From positions 1-64,000 of the forward strand of contig NZ_RWIM01000005.1 of assembly GCF_009764645.1 (NCBI RefSeq): DNA of 64,000 bases, written 5' to 3'. Source of the stretch: Pseudomonas sp. PB106 (GTDB taxonomy: Bacteria; Pseudomonadota; Gammaproteobacteria; Pseudomonadales; Pseudomonadaceae). Position 1 is the first letter of the stretch; every line of letters begins with the position of its first letter. A model generated the notes under the pieces. The model was given only the letters and a program-made list of their open reading frames with translations. It did not search any database and had not been told where the DNA came from. The translations under genes were made by a program, and so were the position numbers. This document shows positions 30,797 through 42,462 of the stretch, piece after piece.

Positions 30797-31810
30797 TTAC
30801 AGGATTCCCGCCTGGGTCATCAGCTCGACGGCTTTCTTGCTGTCGAGTTTCGAGGCATCGACTTTTGGCGCATCGAGATCCTTCAACGGCGTCAGTTTCG
30901 GGTTGGACGGGGCGCCTTGGCCGACCGCGTATTCAAACGAGGTGCCGCTGTGGAGAATCTCCTGGCCCTCTTTACCGGTGATGTATTTGACGAACTTCTG
31001 CGCCTCTTCCTGATGTTTGCTCGACGCCAATACGCCGGCACCGGACGTGCTGACAAACGCGCCCGGGTCTTGATTTTTGAAGTAGTAGAGCTTGGTGTTC
31101 TTGCTGTTTTCGCCGGTCTTGGATTGATCAACGAAGCTGTAATAGTGGTAGATCACGCCACTGTCGATCTGCCCGGCGTTCACCGCTTTAAGCACGGCGC
31201 TGTTGCCGCGATACACGGTGGCGTTGGTTTTCATGCCTTTGAGCCAGTCGAGGGTGGCGGCTTCGCCTTTCTGCTCCAACACGGCGGCGACGATGGCCTG
31301 GAAGTCAGCGCCGGCCGGGGAGGCGGCCCAGCGACCTTTCCATTCGGGTTTGGCCAGGTCCAGCAGGGATTTCGGCAGGTCTTTTTCGGCGAGTTTGGCC
31401 GGGTTGTAGACGAACACCGTGGAGCGCGCAGCGATGCCGATCCATTGGCCATGGGCCGGACGATACGCCGCATCCACCTGCTCCAGCGTCGCGGGCGCAA
31501 TCGGTGCGAACAGCTTGGCGTTGTCGACCAACACCATCGCCGGGGAATTCTCGGTCAGGAACACGTCCGCCGGAGACGCCGAGCCTTCCTGAACCAGTTG
31601 ATTGCCCATCTCGGTGTCATCGCCATTGCGGATCGTCACTGGAATGCCGGTCTCTTCGGTGAAACCGGCGACCCAGGCTTTGGTCAGGCTTTCGTGCTGG
31701 GCGTTGTAAACCAGCAGGCCAACGCCGTCGGCGGCCCACAGCGGAGCAGAACCGAGTAGGGCGGTGGCCAGTACAGCGCGTTTCAGCAAGGCGGGAAGGT
31801 GTGGACTCAT
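30797..31810 (-). CDS. fbpA: Periplasmic Fe(III)-binding protein (FbpA/HitA family)
   Basis: 337-residue periplasmic binding protein with a Sec signal peptide (cleavage after APLWA, about residue 26). The tyrosine cluster IYHYYSF at residues 220-226 (Tyr223, Tyr224) corresponds to the FbpA ferric-ion ligands; an upstream LVYNAQHES provides the conserved His region. It captures Fe(III) and hands it to the FbpB-FbpC importer encoded next. First gene of the leftward three-gene operon. No strong Fur box was found; only an 11 of 19 match is visible near 31939. Confidence 0.9.
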   Translation of the reverse strand: MSPHLPALLKRAVLATALLGSAPLWAADGVGLLVYNAQHESLTKAWVAGFTEETGIPVTIRNGDDTEMGNQLVQEGSASPADVFLTENSPAMVLVDNAKLFAPIAPATLEQVDAAYRPAHGQWIGIAARSTVFVYNPAKLAEKDLPKSLLDLAKPEWKGRWAASPAGADFQAIVAAVLEQKGEAATLDWLKGMKTNATVYRGNSAVLKAVNAGQIDSGVIYHYYSFVDQSKTGENSKNTKLYYFKNQDPGAFVSTSGAGVLASSKHQEEAQKFVKYITGKEGQEILHSGTSFEYAVGQGAPSNPKLTPLKDLDAPKVDASKLDSKKAVELMTQAGIL

Positions 31811-31918
31811 GGCGGGTGGGCTCCTGGCTTTTTAGACGTTATGGGCAAACCTTCGTCGCACGTGGATGCGAATGGTTTGCAAGTGTTGAGTCGCAGGCAA
31901 TGTAGGCTGGCAAATGAG

Positions 31919-31941
31919 AAAAAACCGTCAAAAAGACGGTT
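31919..31941 (-). terminator. Intrinsic terminator for pqiBC
   Basis: Read on the minus strand, AACCGTC, a TTTTT loop and GACGGTT form a 7-base-pair hairpin continuing into TTTTCTC. It lies 90 bases after the pqiC stop and 109 bases before fbpA. Confidence 0.65.
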
Positions 31942-32031
31942 AATACATGTCATTCCCATTCAGATTAGCAGCGACTCAACGACGCACGATTGCCGTGCGT
32001 CTTAACGTGAGGTTTTTTCTCGGCCAGACAC

Positions 32032-32583
32032 TCAGGAAGAAGCCGGGCAACCGCGCGGGTTGCCCGCCGCCTGACTGATCAGCGCAGCCAGGCGTTTGAC
32101 GTTGTTCTGCTGGGCTGTGACCAGCTCATCGATGCTCGGCCCCGACGGCGTTTGCAAGGTCGAACGGCACGTGACCAGACCGCTGTCGGTATCGCCCAGC
32201 GGACGCAGGCGCCATTTCGCATCGATCAACGCGTATTGGCCGGGGATCGAGTCGAAACGTTGCACCTCGATGCGCACCGAGACATTGCCGCGACCGCTGT
32301 TATTGCTCAGTTGATCGACCAGCGCACTGCGCAACTCATCCGCCAGACTCGCCCCCCACCATTCAGTCTCCAGAATCGCCAGGCCGCTATTGCCCTGGCG
32401 AATGACGATTTGCGGGCGGTCGACCTGCGGCGGCACGGTAATGCCCTCAATCGGGATTTGCGCCCCGGCGCGGGCGCTGCCCAGTTGCACCGGGGTCAGC
32501 GTGTGAAAGCTGATCGGGTCGCTGCGGCAGGCGCTCAGCAACACAACGGCAGCGAGCACGGTGATCTTCAGCGGTAAAGCCAT
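32032..32583 (-). CDS. pqiC: PqiC-family outer-membrane lipoprotein
   Basis: 183 residues beginning with a lipoprotein signal; the lipobox is LSAC, making Cys19 the lipidated residue. The rest matches the ABC-type transport auxiliary lipoprotein family (formerly DUF330), to which PqiC belongs. It is 16 bases downstream of pqiB. In E. coli, PqiC is the outer-membrane end of the PqiABC lipid transport bridge. Size is normal for the family. No pqiA is found in this neighbourhood. Confidence 0.88.
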   Translation of the reverse strand: MALPLKITVLAAVVLLSACRSDPISFHTLTPVQLGSARAGAQIPIEGITVPPQVDRPQIVIRQGNSGLAILETEWWGASLADELRSALVDQLSNNSGRGNVSVRIEVQRFDSIPGQYALIDAKWRLRPLGDTDSGLVTCRSTLQTPSGPSIDELVTAQQNNVKRLAALISQAAGNPRGCPASS

Positions 32584-32599
32584 GGTTAAGCTCCTGTGC

Positions 32600-34255
32600 T
32601 CAATTGCGTGGCGGTCCTTTCAGATCCAGTGGCGCCGCGTTGTCGGGACGGCCGCGAATCAGCGACTCCGGATGACGGCCCAGGTAATCCGAGAGTTCAC
32701 GCAGGGAGCGCGACATGCGCCCGAGCTCTTCGAGGGTTTCGGTGAGTTTTTCGCGTTGCGGTGAGTCCTCGGCCAGCGTCGAGTTGGCGGACTGCAACGT
32801 CTTGCTGACATCGGCGAGGGTGTTTTGCACGCCCGGCAAGGTCTTCGCGTTGAATTGGCTCAGGCCTTTGCGCAACTCGACCAGATTGCTGTCGAGGTTG
32901 CTGGCGATGCGTTCCACCGGCAGTGCGTTGATCTTGTTGACCATCGCTTCGAGTTTTTCCTGCAGCTGTTCGAGGCTGCCGGGAATGGTCGGGATGCTGA
33001 CCGGGCGCGCTGTCGGGTCAAACGCGACTTTCGCTGCTTTCGGGTAGAAATCCAGGGCGATGTACAACTGGCCGGTGAGCAGGTTGCCGTTGCGCGCCTG
33101 GGCCCGCAGACCGTTTTCGATGAAGGTGCCAATCAGGCGGGCACCGGTCGCCTCGTCGTTTTCGTTGCCATTGAAGGCCTTGAGCATCTTGGTGTGCGCA
33201 CGGCCCAGGCGCTGCGGATAAATGACGATGCCGACGTTGACCGGAAAAGTGCGTTTGACTTCGTCGAAGTCGAGATTGACGGCGACCACGCGACCGATCT
33301 CGACACCGAGGAATTCAACCGGTGCATCGACCTTCAGCCCGCGCAACGCCTGGTCGAAACGCAGGGTCAGGTACTGCGCTTTGCCGTTCGGCGGGGCGAG
33401 GGCGGCGGACTGGTCGGCGAACAGTTCGAAGTTCTGGTCTTCAGCGGCGGCCGTGTCGTTGGGGCTGTAATCCGGTGCGCGGAAGGCGATGCCGCCGACC
33501 AGCAGGGTCGAGAGTGATTCGGTTTTCACTGCAAAGCCGTTGGCGCCGACATTGACGTCAATGCCGCTGGCGTTCCAGAAACGGGTGTTCTCGGTGACGT
33601 AGGCGTCGTTGGGCGAGTGGATGAACACTTCGATGTTCACGCCTTTGCCGTCCGGGTCCAACGCGTACGAGACAACCTGGCCCACCGGGATCTTGCGGTA
33701 ATAGACCGGCGAACCGATGTCCAGCGAGCCCAGGTCTGCGGTGTGCAGGGTGAACGTCTTGCCCGGTTCGCCGTAGGTGATCGGTGGCGGATTTTCCAGG
33801 CCCTTGAAGGTTTTCGCGCGGTTATTGGCCTCGCCAATGTCCGCGCCGATGTAGTCGCCGGACAGCAGGGTATCGATGCCCGAGACGCCGCCAGCACCGA
33901 TTCTTGGGCGTACCACCCAGAACTGTGAGTCTTCGCGGGTAAAGCTTTCGGCCTGCTTGGCCAGTTTGATCGTGGCGTTGACGCTTTTGTGATCGTCGGC
34001 CAGCTCGACCTCCGAGACATGTCCGATCACCACGTTGCGGTATTTGACTTCAGTTTTATTGGCGGTGAGGCCGTCACCGGTCTTGAACGTGACGGTGATG
34101 GTCGGGCCTTCCTGGAGGATGTTATGTATGACCAGCGAGATGCCCACCAGTACGGCGACAATCGGCACGATCCATACAAGTGAAATGCCGAAACGGCGGG
34201 TTTTGACTGGGGCTTGGCCTGGTGCTCGCGGCTCGTCGATGGCTGACGACTTCAT
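32600..34255 (-). CDS. pqiB: MCE-domain lipid transport protein PqiB
   Basis: 551 residues. One N-terminal transmembrane helix (FGISLVWIVPIVAVLVGISL) is followed by three MCE/MlaD domains, recognisable at TANKTEVKYRNVVIGHVSEV, at GSPVYYRKIPVGQVVSY and at DAPVEFLGVEIGRVVAVNL. A C-terminal coiled-coil region follows (QLQEKLEAMVNKINALPVE and repeats of LSQF/ADVSKTL). E. coli PqiB forms a hexameric tunnel across the periplasm for lipids. The ATG at 34255 has GGAGG seven bases upstream; the frame extends to 34282. The membrane partner PqiA, normally encoded upstream, is missing here. Confidence 0.9.
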   Translation of the reverse strand: MKSSAIDEPRAPGQAPVKTRRFGISLVWIVPIVAVLVGISLVIHNILQEGPTITVTFKTGDGLTANKTEVKYRNVVIGHVSEVELADDHKSVNATIKLAKQAESFTREDSQFWVVRPRIGAGGVSGIDTLLSGDYIGADIGEANNRAKTFKGLENPPPITYGEPGKTFTLHTADLGSLDIGSPVYYRKIPVGQVVSYALDPDGKGVNIEVFIHSPNDAYVTENTRFWNASGIDVNVGANGFAVKTESLSTLLVGGIAFRAPDYSPNDTAAAEDQNFELFADQSAALAPPNGKAQYLTLRFDQALRGLKVDAPVEFLGVEIGRVVAVNLDFDEVKRTFPVNVGIVIYPQRLGRAHTKMLKAFNGNENDEATGARLIGTFIENGLRAQARNGNLLTGQLYIALDFYPKAAKVAFDPTARPVSIPTIPGSLEQLQEKLEAMVNKINALPVERIASNLDSNLVELRKGLSQFNAKTLPGVQNTLADVSKTLQSANSTLAEDSPQREKLTETLEELGRMSRSLRELSDYLGRHPESLIRGRPDNAAPLDLKGPPRN

Positions 34256-34363
34256 CCATGTCCTCCTTAATTCATTGGGCACTGAGCGTCAGGAACGCAA
34301 AAGCACTTCATCAATATAGAAGTGCCTTGCGATAGAGCAACCCGAAAGGATTAATTCCTTGAA

Positions 34364-34459
34364 CGTTCCCACGCTCTGCGTGGGAATGCAGCCCGTGACG
34401 CTCCGCGTCACTGGACGCAGAGCGTCCCTTGAGGCATTCCCACGCGGAGCGTGGGAACG
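34364..34459. repeat. Composite palindromic repeat (family III)
   Basis: Outer arms CGTTCCCACGCTCTGCGTGG and its near-complement enclose the inner palindrome GTGACGCTCCGCGTCAC. It lies between the puuB-like stop at 34489 and the pqiB start, replacing any pqiA gene at that place. Confidence 0.85.
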
Positions 34460-34488
34460 ATCAGATCGCGACAGCGCTGATTGTCCTG

Positions 34489-37007
<2,519 letters not shown>

Positions 37008-37032
37008 GACACAGGGGATCTTTTTAGGTTGG

Positions 37033-38391
37033 TCAGACGCTCATCATCAGGAACTCACGCTCCCACGAGCTGATCACGCGCTTGAAGTTTTCATGCTCGG
37101 CGCGTTTCACCGCGACATAACCCCGCACGAACTTGTCGCCGAGGTACTTCGCGACGGTTTCGCACTCTTCCATTTGCGTCAACGCTTCTTCGATGGTGAT
37201 CGGCAGGCGCAGGTTGCGGCGTTCGTAGGCGCGGCCCTGTACGGCGGCGCTCGGTTCGATGCCTTCGACCATGCCGATGTAACCGCAGAGCAAGCTCGCG
37301 GCGATGGCCAGGTATGGGTTGGCGTCGGCGCCCGGCAGGCGGTTTTCCACGCGCATCGCCTCAGGGCTGGAGGTCGGCACACGCAGGCCGACGGTGCGGT
37401 TTTCTTCGCCCCATTCGACGTTGACCGGTGCCGAGGTGTCCGGCAGGAAGCGGCGGAACGAGTTAACGTTCGGCGCGAACATCGGCAGCACTTTCGGGAT
37501 GTATTTCTGCAAACCGCCGATGTAATGCAGGAACAGCTCGCTCATCTGCCCGTCGTCATTGGCGAAGACCGGCTTGCCGGTGGCGATGTCGACCACGCTT
37601 TGGTGGATGTGCATGGCGCTGCCCGGCTCGTCGCCGATCGGCTTGGCCATGAACGTCGCGGCGACATTGTGCTTGAGCGCGGCCTCACGCATGGTGCGTT
37701 TGAACACGGTGATCTGGTCAGCCAGATCCAGCGCGTCGCCGTGGCGGAAGTTGATTTCCATCTGCGCCGGGCCGTCTTCGTGGATCAGTGTGTCCAGATC
37801 CAGACCTTGCAGTTCGCACCAGTCATAGACGTCTTCGAACAGCGGATCGAATTCGTTGGCGGCATCGATGGAAAACGACTGCCGACCGCTTTCCGCGCGG
37901 CCCGAGCGGCCCAGCGGCGCCTTGAGTGGCAAGTCCGGGTCTTCGCAGCGTTGGGTCAGGTAGAACTCCATTTCCGGCGCGACAATCGGCTTCCAGCCTT
38001 TGTCGGTGTACAGCTGCAAGACTTTCTTCAGCACGTTGCGCGGCGACAGTTCGATCGGGTTGCCGAACTTGTCGAAGGTGTCGTGGATGACGATGGCGGT
38101 CGGTTCGATCGCCCATGGAATCACGTAGACCGCGTCAGCCACTGGCTTGCAGACCATGTCGATGTCGGCAGGATCGAGCAGGTCGTAGTAGATGTCGTCG
38201 TCGACAAAATCCCCGGTTACCGTTTGCAGCAGCACACTTTCCGGCAGGCGCATGCCTCGCTCATGCAGGAACTTGTTGGTCGGTGCGATCTTGCCGCGGG
38301 CGATGCCGGTCAGGTCACTGACCACACATTCGACTTCGGTAATCTTGTGATCTTTCAGCCACGTGAACAGCTGATCGAAAGGGGCATTCAT
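37033..38391 (-). CDS. puuA: Glutamate--putrescine ligase (glutamine synthetase family, PuuA/PauA-like)
   Basis: 452 residues, glutamine-synthetase fold. Beta-grasp N-domain starts MNAPFDQLFTWLKDHKITE. The catalytic domain has APEMEFYL, EDGPAQMEINF, GSAMHIHQS and PTSSPEAMRVENRLPGADANPYL, all standard metal/ATP motifs of the family. The class lacks the adenylylation loop of GlnA, and the context of PuuB and a polyamine-binding protein indicates gamma-glutamylation of putrescine or another polyamine. The ATG at 38391 has GAGG six bases ahead; frame extends to 38499. A divergent AraC gene lies 162 bases away. Confidence 0.87.
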   Translation of the reverse strand: MNAPFDQLFTWLKDHKITEVECVVSDLTGIARGKIAPTNKFLHERGMRLPESVLLQTVTGDFVDDDIYYDLLDPADIDMVCKPVADAVYVIPWAIEPTAIVIHDTFDKFGNPIELSPRNVLKKVLQLYTDKGWKPIVAPEMEFYLTQRCEDPDLPLKAPLGRSGRAESGRQSFSIDAANEFDPLFEDVYDWCELQGLDLDTLIHEDGPAQMEINFRHGDALDLADQITVFKRTMREAALKHNVAATFMAKPIGDEPGSAMHIHQSVVDIATGKPVFANDDGQMSELFLHYIGGLQKYIPKVLPMFAPNVNSFRRFLPDTSAPVNVEWGEENRTVGLRVPTSSPEAMRVENRLPGADANPYLAIAASLLCGYIGMVEGIEPSAAVQGRAYERRNLRLPITIEEALTQMEECETVAKYLGDKFVRGYVAVKRAEHENFKRVISSWEREFLMMSV

Positions 38392-38523
38392 AAAGACCTC
38401 GTTATTGGTTTCATAGACGCCGGGGAGGGCGGGTTTCATCTTCCGCCCCTTCCCCTGTGGCGCGTTGACGACTATCTTGGGCGAGCCTTGCAGTTCCATC
38501 TATCCACTTTAAGCAGCACCAAA

Positions 38524-38542
38524 GCGCACCAAAAGAGTGCGC
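38524..38542. promoter_or_regulatory. Inverted repeat before the divergent AraC gene
   Basis: GCGCAC (38524-38529) and GTGCGC (38537-38542) form a 6-base dyad 12 bases ahead of the AraC start. GCACCAAA occurs twice in the surrounding sequence. A regulator-binding role is inferred only from position between divergent genes. Confidence 0.35.
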
Positions 38543-38553
38543 AAGGTCACCCC

Positions 38554-39450
38554 ATGACAATGTGCAATCCGCTTCAGGTTCAAGCGTTCAACACCGCCGA
38601 TGTGGCCGAGCAAGTCCGCGCCACACCGGGCTGGGTTCAGCATTACCAACAGATGTCGCCGGGGCATTTCGCCGGGCAGATTCGCTACCTGGATCTGCAA
38701 GGTGTCGAGGTCTACGAAGAACAGATGAATACCCGGGTCGAGCAGAATTTCAGCGCGCCGTCGGGTGCTTTGGCGTTCTGTTTTGATCGCAGTGACAACG
38801 CGCTTTATCTGCTCAATGAAGAGAGCCGCAACATCTGGATCACCCCGGAGAACTACCAGGAAATTGCCGTGGTGTTCGGCCCGGAATTCGTTCGTCAGCA
38901 CGGCCTCGATGTGGAAAAACTCGAAGGCTTGTTCATGACCCAGCTCAATTGCGGACAGAACGCCTTGTTCAGTCGCTGGTTAAGCTCGACTCTCACGAAG
39001 TTGTCGCAAGCTATTGATCCGTTTGATAAAGATGCGCTGACCAAGCAGCTGTTGGACGACTGTCTGTTCATCCTCGACAACGCGCGGGTATGCCTGGACG
39101 GCGGGGGATTGCAGCGGCGCACTGAAGAGCGAAGCATCATGAAACGCATTGGCGAGTGGGCCGCTGATTCGCCGGAAGACACGGTCAATCTGCTCCAGCT
39201 TTCCAATGTTGCGGGCGTGTCGTTGCGCCAGTTGCAACACGCGTTCAAGGCGTACACCGGCATGACCCCGAGTCACTGGCTGCGTCTGCGTCGACTGAAC
39301 AGTGCGCACCGTGAATTGCTCAAGCGCCGCCCCTCGGAAACCACGGTCGCCGAGGTGGCGATGCAGTGGTCGTTCTGGCATTTGGGGCGGTTTTCAAGCA
39401 GTTATCGCGCGTTGTTCAAGGAGTTACCGAGCGAGACGCTCAAGCGATGA
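38554..39450 (+). CDS. AraC-family regulator (EutR-like)
   Basis: 298 residues with a C-terminal AraC helix-turn-helix domain (VNLLQLSNVAGVSLRQLQHA through TVAEVAMQWSFWHLGRFSSS, about 205-290). The N-terminal domain resembles the sensing part of EutR-type regulators (YLDLQGVEVYEEQMNTRVEQ). The ATG at 38554 is preceded by AAGG; the open frame runs on upstream antisense to puuA but is a shadow there. Being divergent from puuA, it probably controls the polyamine genes, though the effector is unknown. Confidence 0.87.
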   Translation: MTMCNPLQVQAFNTADVAEQVRATPGWVQHYQQMSPGHFAGQIRYLDLQGVEVYEEQMNTRVEQNFSAPSGALAFCFDRSDNALYLLNEESRNIWITPENYQEIAVVFGPEFVRQHGLDVEKLEGLFMTQLNCGQNALFSRWLSSTLTKLSQAIDPFDKDALTKQLLDDCLFILDNARVCLDGGGLQRRTEERSIMKRIGEWAADSPEDTVNLLQLSNVAGVSLRQLQHAFKAYTGMTPSHWLRLRRLNSAHRELLKRRPSETTVAEVAMQWSFWHLGRFSSSYRALFKELPSETLKR

Positions 39451-39537
39451 GCCGCGTCCATCGTCATGTAGAACCCCCGCCTGATTGACGTTGTTGGCGC
39501 GCCGGCTAAGCTGACCTGATTCCAGGGAGGCCCAGAC

Positions 39538-42333
39538 ATGGCAGGGAATCTTCACTACCACACGCCTACAATCACAGCGTCTGACCCTCGTGGGCTGAAA
39601 GTGCGAACCGTCAGTTACCACCGTCGTCGATCCGACGCACCGGTTCAGACGCGCGTCAATCGCCAACTGCACGATGCCGCTGGCCGCATGTGCGCGAGTT
39701 GGGACCCGCGTCTATGGGCATTGCACGAGCTGGAAGGTGATGTCGCTCCCAATCTGCAAACGCACTACAACCTTGCTAGCGTGCCGGTTCGCCGACAAAG
39801 CGTGGACTCAGGATGGCAGCTGAGTCTCCTCGGCGTGGCGGGCCAGCTTTTATCGGTCTGGGACTCGCGCTCCAGTCTGTTCCTGCATTTTTATGACTCC
39901 CGGTTACGTCTGACCGACTCCAGCGAACAGGCGCCGGGCGTCACAGAGCGATACGTAGAGCGCCTGCGCTATGCCGGTGCCGAAGCCGACGCGGGCAGTA
40001 ATTTGCGCGGGCAGCTGTTGCGCCATGACGACGGCGCAGGCAGTCGAACCTGGGGCGGGTACGACCTGCACGGGCAGCCAGCGATAGAAACCCGACGCTT
40101 TCTCAATACTCTGCAAATGCCCGACTGGACGCAAGACGAGGATGGTCGGGAAATATGGCTGGAGCCCGCCGGTTTCTCTTCTGTCTGGGTTCGTAATCCC
40201 AACGCTCAAACCGTCAGTCAGACGGATGCCAGCGGCAATTCGCAGTCTCGATTGTTTAACCTGGCCGGTGACGTCAGAGAAGTCTGGATGATGTTGGCGC
40301 AGACAACGCTTGCGCACAGTGTGGTGAGTTCGGTCACTTATGATGCCTACAGGCATGTCATTTCCCAGACGGCGGGAAAAGGGATTGTTCTCAGTGCCGA
40401 ATTTGACCCCGCGAACGGCAGGCTTGCGCGGCGGACGGTGCGCAAACCGGATCATCATCTCTTGTTGGATCTGAGGTATGCCTATGACGCGATGGGCAAT
40501 GTGTTGAGGGAGGAAGATCGAGCGCAAGCTGTACAGTTTCATCGTAATCAACGCGTCGAACCGGTTACCAACTACCGGTATGACTCGCTGTATCAACTTG
40601 TTGAGGCGACAGGCAAGGAAAGTATATTCGCCACGGGGGGGCCAGGGCTCCCGGATATCGCGCCTATCGGGGACACCAGCCGCCAGCGAAATTACCAGGA
40701 ACAGTATGATTACGACGCCGCAGGCAATCTACTGGAGTTGCAACATCAGGCGGAGAACGGCAATTTCCGGCGCCGGATGAAAGTTGCACCGCGCAGTAAT
40801 CGAAGTGTGCCCTGGATAGACGGTGGCCGTGAACCTGATCCTGACGCTTTCTTTGATCCGAACGGAAACCAGCAGGTATTGCAACCAGGCCAGGCGATGG
40901 AATGGAGTTTGCGCAATCAACTGCGGCAAGTCAGTCAGGTTGTGCGCAGAGATGCCGCCAACGACAGTGAGCTTTACCAATATGACGCATCGGGATCGCG
41001 GCTGCGCAAGTCACGCATGACAACATCTGGATCGCAGGGGCAGTTATCGGCCACCCACTACCTGCCAGCACTTGAGTTGCATACCGATACCATGACCGGT
41101 GAAAGGCTTCAGGTTATTGATGTCGTAGCCGGAGTTCTGGATCTGCGCGTGTTGCACTGGGATTCAGTACCGCCACAGGGTTTGGCCAACGATCGCTTTC
41201 GTTATGCCGTGCACAACCTGTTGGGAAGCGTGTCGTTAGAACTGGATGAAAACGGCCGCGTGATCAGCCACGAGGAATATCACCCCTATGGAAGTACAGC
41301 GTGGTGGGCGTCGGGCTCTGCTGTAGAGGCGAGTTACAAGAGTGTTCGATACTCGGGAAAGATCCGTGATGCAACGGGACTTTATTATTACGGAAAGCGC
41401 TTTTACGCCCCGTGGTTGATGCGTTGGCTCAGCACCGATCCTGCACTGGAGGCTGATGGATTGAACCTTTATCAGATGGTGGGGAGTAATCCGGTTTCGT
41501 ACAGGGACGCCGACGGCCGTAACCGGGAGAGTATTGGGCAAGGCAATCAAATCGTTCCTCCAGACCAACGCTTGGCCGTCGCCGAAACGATGATTGAACG
41601 GATCAGTGCGTATGAGCCGGCATTGACGGAAGTCCTGGATAAAGCCGCCGCGGAGCTCGGTGCGGAGCTTTATGGTCGGGAATATAGAGTGAAGGGTGCA
41701 GAATCGCTCGCGCAGAAGTTGAGTGTGGCGCCGCCGGATCAAATGAATGATGTACTTCGCTACACCATAGGCTTTCCTTTCGGCACTGAGGGGCCAATCA
41801 GTGAACAGGACCAGCAGTCCTTCGTTCAAGGCGTGGTCCGAACGTTTCATGCATTGGGCAGCGAAGGCTATCAGCCGGTGCTGATCCGCAATACATTTTT
41901 CCCGGATCAGAGCTATCGAGGGATTAACGCGAATTTCCTTTTACCCGATGGCAAAACCAAGTTCGAAGTTCAAGTGCATACCGCACAAAGCTATAAAGTT
42001 AAAAGTGAAGGTCACGGCCGATACGAAGCCATACGTACGCTTGAACGAGAACTGGCGGGAAGTGCGGTAGATGAAAGCAAGCGGTTGACGATCGCGTTGG
42101 AACTGGAGGACAGAAAGGCCGGTCACCGAGAGGCGTCGGCTGTCATCGCAACGCCTGTGGGCATCCAGGAATGGGTTCCGAGCAAACCGGAAATGCAAGG
42201 CTTCAAATGGCAGCCTCGTCAACTCGATCCGCAGCAGCGAGCGTTTTATGAGCAGAGAGTCAAAAGCAACAGAAAACAACTGGGTCAAAGTCGCCAAGGG
42301 AGTAAAACTGTTCAGCGACGTCATTCCTTCTGA
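39538..42333 (+). CDS. TccC/RHS-type toxin with RelA/SpoT-like C-terminal domain
   Basis: 931 residues. The N-terminus (LHYHTPTITASDPRGLKVRT) is that of TccC-like insecticidal toxin complex C proteins. YD/RHS repeats run to the core YSGKIRDATGLYYYGKRFYA, then STDPALEADGLNLYQMVGSN and YRDADG (657-660), where TccC proteins autocleave. The variable tail (661-931) has motifs in RelA/SpoT order: YRVKGAESLAQKL (716-728), DVLRYTIGF, SYRGINANF, FEVQVHT and HGRYEAIR (from 826). Similar modules occur in bacterial polymorphic toxins. No tcA, tcB or VgrG gene is adjacent, and no clear immunity gene follows. GGGAGG precedes the ATG. The RHS part is firm; the tail assignment is from motif reading only. Confidence 0.85.
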   Translation: MAGNLHYHTPTITASDPRGLKVRTVSYHRRRSDAPVQTRVNRQLHDAAGRMCASWDPRLWALHELEGDVAPNLQTHYNLASVPVRRQSVDSGWQLSLLGVAGQLLSVWDSRSSLFLHFYDSRLRLTDSSEQAPGVTERYVERLRYAGAEADAGSNLRGQLLRHDDGAGSRTWGGYDLHGQPAIETRRFLNTLQMPDWTQDEDGREIWLEPAGFSSVWVRNPNAQTVSQTDASGNSQSRLFNLAGDVREVWMMLAQTTLAHSVVSSVTYDAYRHVISQTAGKGIVLSAEFDPANGRLARRTVRKPDHHLLLDLRYAYDAMGNVLREEDRAQAVQFHRNQRVEPVTNYRYDSLYQLVEATGKESIFATGGPGLPDIAPIGDTSRQRNYQEQYDYDAAGNLLELQHQAENGNFRRRMKVAPRSNRSVPWIDGGREPDPDAFFDPNGNQQVLQPGQAMEWSLRNQLRQVSQVVRRDAANDSELYQYDASGSRLRKSRMTTSGSQGQLSATHYLPALELHTDTMTGERLQVIDVVAGVLDLRVLHWDSVPPQGLANDRFRYAVHNLLGSVSLELDENGRVISHEEYHPYGSTAWWASGSAVEASYKSVRYSGKIRDATGLYYYGKRFYAPWLMRWLSTDPALEADGLNLYQMVGSNPVSYRDADGRNRESIGQGNQIVPPDQRLAVAETMIERISAYEPALTEVLDKAAAELGAELYGREYRVKGAESLAQKLSVAPPDQMNDVLRYTIGFPFGTEGPISEQDQQSFVQGVVRTFHALGSEGYQPVLIRNTFFPDQSYRGINANFLLPDGKTKFEVQVHTAQSYKVKSEGHGRYEAIRTLERELAGSAVDESKRLTIALELEDRKAGHREASAVIATPVGIQEWVPSKPEMQGFKWQPRQLDPQQRAFYEQRVKSNRKQLGQSRQGSKTVQRRHSF

Positions 42334-42462
42334 CGTCCGCCAAGGTTTTCTTTTTACAGCCTTGCAAGGTGCTGCACACCGAGGCGAGTTAAGGCAGATC
42401 TGGCAACGAGGGCGCAGTCGACCGGTGTGACGGCTAAAAAAGCCCTTTGTGTCCTGGGCAAA

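Noticed and set aside
31939..31957. Fur box before fbpA
   Set aside because: Only about 11 of 19 positions match, and it overlaps the pqiBC terminator.
38478..38492. Sigma-54-like promoter TGGGCGAGCCTTGCA between puuA and the AraC gene
   Set aside because: The GG to GC spacing is nine bases where sigma-54 promoters need ten.
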